DNA of 7,911 nt from Clostridia bacterium (lineage in GTDB: Bacteria; Bacillota; Clostridia; Christensenellales; Borkfalkiaceae). This document shows, one piece after another, positions 5,431-7,911 of the stretch (position 1 is the stretch's first letter; every line of letters starts with the position of its first letter). The stretch lies in the NCBI GenBank assembly GCA_017616925.1, contig JAFZXG010000092.1:1-7911 (forward strand). The letters are read 5' to 3'. A program made the translations under genes and the position numbers. Below the pieces are notes generated by a model. The model had not been told where the DNA came from and did not search any database. It saw nothing but the letters and a program-made list of their open reading frames with translations.

Positions 5431-7911
5431 ATGACTATTAATGCGAAAAAGAAAAATTTATTGCTTAAGTTAGCGGTGTTTCTGACGGCGGCGTTCCTTT
5501 TGCCGTGCTTTTTCATACTGTTCGGCGATTCGGGAAAGAAAATTGTCCGCGCGGACGATCCGATACAGACTTACGACATACGTTCCGCCGAAGAATTCAT
5601 AAGTTATTCCCGCGCTTACGCCGCGGGCGGCAAAAATCCGAAAGACGTTCTCAATATCTCCATTAACTCCGGTAGCGAAATATCGGGAGACGGGTTCGTG
5701 AGTCTCGGCACTTTATCGAGACCTTTCGCGGGAACTATAAACGTCCCCAGCGTAGGTATCAACAAATTCAGACTTTATAACTGCCCGCTCTTCAATTACG
5801 TTTCGACGGACGCAAAGATCACCGGACTCGGAACTGTCCAGATAATAAGACATAAACCTAACGAAACTCCCGCCGAAGGCGTTCTGACTTCGGGCGCACT
5901 ATTCGCGAATCACGTCGTTCCCGGCACGAACGATGCGAACTGGAGCGTATCGCTGCTTACTTTCGAAGGCGAAGGCGATCCCGCGACCGAATACGCGGGA
6001 GTTATAGGCGAGATCGCGGACGGAGCAACCGTTACCGTATCGTTCACGAACGCGACTAATTTAGCCGTCGTAGGTACGGGCGACACGGGACTTATCTGCG
6101 GAAAACTCGGTGCGGGCGCGACGCTTGACGTTACGACTGCGGGTTCGGGCGGCAACCTTACGGTTACCGCGTCGAGCGGGAACGCGGGGAGTCTCGTCGG
6201 GAAAATGGAAAGCGGATCCACGCTTAAATTCTCGTCGGCGAACAATACGAGAGTAAATTCCGTGAATTCTTCCGCGGGCTACGCGGGCGGCGTCGTCGGA
6301 TACGCCGATAACGTTACGATCGGATATAAAGCGGGTGTAACCGATTATACCGTTTCGGGAACGATTACGGGTAGCACCGGCGCGGGCGGACTTTTCGGCT
6401 ATTATAAAAACACGGGTGCGTCCGTTACTTTCGACATGGAAGACACCTTCGCGATCACGGACGGAACTACGGTAACGAGCAGCGGCGTTACGGGCGGCGT
6501 ATTCGGTCGGCTCGAAAACACGGGCGCGTCGTTTACTTTCGACGGCAACTCTTCGTCCGAAGATATAACCGTATCCTTAACGGGCGGAAGTTTTAGGGGC
6601 GGAGTCTGCGGCGAATATATTGCGAGCGCGCTTACCAACGCGTTCGAGATCACCGATACCGAAACCGCCCTTACCGTTTCCGGAAGCGGCACTTTCGGCG
6701 GACTTATAGGAAAAATAACCGATAGTCCCGCGTACGTTAAAATACACGACGTTTCTTGTACGGCGGCGTCGGGCAGTTTAAACGGCGGACTTATCGGCAC
6801 GATAGGATCGGGCGGATCGTTTATCGACGCCACGGGGAATATCACCGTAAGCGGAACTATGGACGCCGGACTTATCGCGAATATGCCCCAAGGCGTGTTA
6901 AGACTTTCGGGCGTATTCGATCTTTCGGGATTCGTAAAAGCGGACGCCGACAGCGGCGAACTCGTCAAATCGAGAAATCGCGCGCTCATCTACGCGACGG
7001 GCGACGGCAAGGGCACCAACGGAAACTGGACGTATAAGCGCGGCGAGAATCAGAACGTCGACGATATAAGCGGCTGGGGACAGGTGATAAGATGCGACGG
7101 CACGACACTGAAAGAATCCGACCTTTTCACCGTGGATATGACGGCGCATACCGTAACGGTCGCCGCCGCGGTAACTTCCATGGCTACCGTAACCGACTTT
7201 GCCAAGACCGCGCTCAATATAAAACTCAACACGGGCGCGGGCGTAGGCGCGCTAAAGTTTACTTCGGGCAGCGCGAATTTAAGTTCTACGCTGCTTGCGG
7301 GTACGCTTTCTGTATCCGCCGATATTTCTCTTGCGGGAACGGGACTTACGGGACTTACCCGTGACGACGGTGCTAACGCGGCGTTTTCGGGTACTTTTAA
7401 CGGAAACAATAAAACGATAACGTTTGCCACGGGCGAAAGTTACGGTTTAAAAGGTAACGGCAGCGCGCTCGACGCGAATACGAATCAAGGACGGATATTC
7501 CAGCATCTTTATAACGGGCTGTTCGCAAAAACGTCTAACGCGACGGTAAGCGGACTCACCGTTTCGGGAACTTTCAAGGTATGTCAGACCAAAACCGATA
7601 TGCGTATAGGCGGCGTCGCCGCGTTCGCGCAGAACGGTCTGACCTTAACGAACGTTAATTCGAGTATCAATATAGCCGCAAAGCACGGCGGAGATCTTGC
7701 GGCGCATATAGGCGGAGTCGTGGGTTCCGCGGCGAGCGACGGACTTAATATAAGCGTTACGGGCGGGAATATCCACCCCGTATATACCGATCAATCGGCG
7801 GCTAACGGAAGTTCTTACGTCGGCGGCGCGATAGGCACCGTTTTCGGAAACGAAGAATCTTCTATCACGCAGGCGATAAGTTTCACAAGTTGCGATCTTG
7901 GACTTGACTAT
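5431..7911 (+). CDS. Giant exported GLUG-like repeat protein, putative adhesin (3' partial)
   Basis: The frame stays open for 827 codons to the window end, so the protein is larger still. The N-terminus is a signal peptide: KKK at 6-8, a hydrophobic core at about 10-31, and a possible cut after VRA (39-41). C26 follows LLP, which is not a proper lipobox. Residues 49-135 form a first entry module (RSAEEFISYS, PFAGTIN, KITGLGTV). Residues about 188-485 carry ten Gly-rich motifs of the GGLxG type (for example YAGGVVGYA, GAGGLFGYY, NGGLIGTIG) every 27-36 residues, as in GLUG-repeat surface proteins and suggestive of a parallel beta-solenoid. Residues about 581-715 repeat the entry module (TVTDFAK, AFSGTFNGNNKTI, NGLFAK, ATVSGLTVSGT) and a second array begins (IGGVVGSA, VGGAIGTV). 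The protein is rich in Gly, Ser and Thr, with few cysteines. A role in attachment or matrix is inferred. Its C-terminal anchor is out of view. Confidence 0.85.
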   Translation, partial: MTINAKKKNLLLKLAVFLTAAFLLPCFFILFGDSGKKIVRADDPIQTYDIRSAEEFISYSRAYAAGGKNPKDVLNISINSGSEISGDGFVSLGTLSRPFAGTINVPSVGINKFRLYNCPLFNYVSTDAKITGLGTVQIIRHKPNETPAEGVLTSGALFANHVVPGTNDANWSVSLLTFEGEGDPATEYAGVIGEIADGATVTVSFTNATNLAVVGTGDTGLICGKLGAGATLDVTTAGSGGNLTVTASSGNAGSLVGKMESGSTLKFSSANNTRVNSVNSSAGYAGGVVGYADNVTIGYKAGVTDYTVSGTITGSTGAGGLFGYYKNTGASVTFDMEDTFAITDGTTVTSSGVTGGVFGRLENTGASFTFDGNSSSEDITVSLTGGSFRGGVCGEYIASALTNAFEITDTETALTVSGSGTFGGLIGKITDSPAYVKIHDVSCTAASGSLNGGLIGTIGSGGSFIDATGNITVSGTMDAGLIANMPQGVLRLSGVFDLSGFVKADADSGELVKSRNRALIYATGDGKGTNGNWTYKRGENQNVDDISGWGQVIRCDGTTLKESDLFTVDMTAHTVTVAAAVTSMATVTDFAKTALNIKLNTGAGVGALKFTSGSANLSSTLLAGTLSVSADISLAGTGLTGLTRDDGANAAFSGTFNGNNKTITFATGESYGLKGNGSALDANTNQGRIFQHLYNGLFAKTSNATVSGLTVSGTFKVCQTKTDMRIGGVAAFAQNGLTLTNVNSSINIAAKHGGDLAAHIGGVVGSAASDGLNISVTGGNIHPVYTDQSAANGSSYVGGAIGTVFGNEESSITQAISFTSCDLGLDY
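5992..6885 (+). repeat. Ten-copy GLUG-like protein repeat array within the adhesin gene
   Basis: Degenerate in-frame repeats encode a glycine-rich turn, hydrophobic-G-hydrophobic, at adhesin residues near 188, 218, 251, 284, 317, 353, 388, 421, 450 and 477, about 32 residues apart on average. Copies are diverged at DNA level, so this is an old protein repeat rather than a recent tandem duplication. The last copy (DAGLIANM) has lost the usual second glycine and is followed by about 95 non-repeated residues. Confidence 0.7.

Noticed and set aside
5500..5510. Lipoprotein signal at adhesin Cys26
   Set aside because: The residues before it are Leu-Leu-Pro. A lipobox needs Gly, Ala or Ser directly before the cysteine, and the cysteine lies within the hydrophobic core.
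6402..6989. Long minus-strand open frame of 195 codons opposite the adhesin (similar frames at 5910-6245 and 7050-7430)
   Set aside because: It is Pro/Ser/Val-rich with no motif and lies wholly opposite a clearly coding repeat protein. Such frames arise because the adhesin seldom uses codons whose complement is a stop.

Overview
The window reads as chromosomal DNA from a Firmicute, most likely an uncultured Clostridia-type bacterium. The grounds are near-consensus sigma-A-type promoters (17-bp spacers), strong GGAG-like ribosome binding sites, TTG and GTG starts, a class I cyclic-di-GMP riboswitch of the clostridial type, and three short secreted proteins whose N-termini resemble the signal peptides handled by SipW in TasA/camelysin-type systems. 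NCG codons (ACG, TCG, GCG, CCG) are conspicuous by eye. No species can be named.

Layout. (1) 1-923, plus strand: the 3' part of a cyclic-di-GMP phosphodiesterase gene (EAL domain, probably the tail of a GGDEF-EAL fusion), cut by the window edge. (2) About 950-985: a hairpin that can terminate from both sides. (3) 1000-2403, minus strand: a complete membrane diguanylate cyclase with an extracytoplasmic helical sensor, HAMP-like linker and GGDEF domain with an intact inhibitory site. (4) 2404-2781: a divergent control region with a promoter for the cyclase, a promoter for the rightward operon, a class I c-di-GMP aptamer, and an intrinsic terminator whose 5' arm is the 3' part of the aptamer. 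(5) 2782-5425: three tightly packed genes for small exported proteins with SipW-like or related N-termini. (6) 5431 to the window end: the first 827 codons of a very large exported protein built of GLUG-like repeats, probably a surface adhesin or matrix protein.

How it may work together (inference): the cyclase makes and the EAL protein degrades c-di-GMP. Because the ligand-bound aptamer and the terminator hairpin use the same bases, binding should block termination and switch the rightward operon ON. High c-di-GMP would thus favour making extracellular matrix subunits and a giant adhesin, with the synthase gene divergently placed beside its presumed target. The cognate signal peptidase (SipW), any sortase and the end of the adhesin are not in the window.
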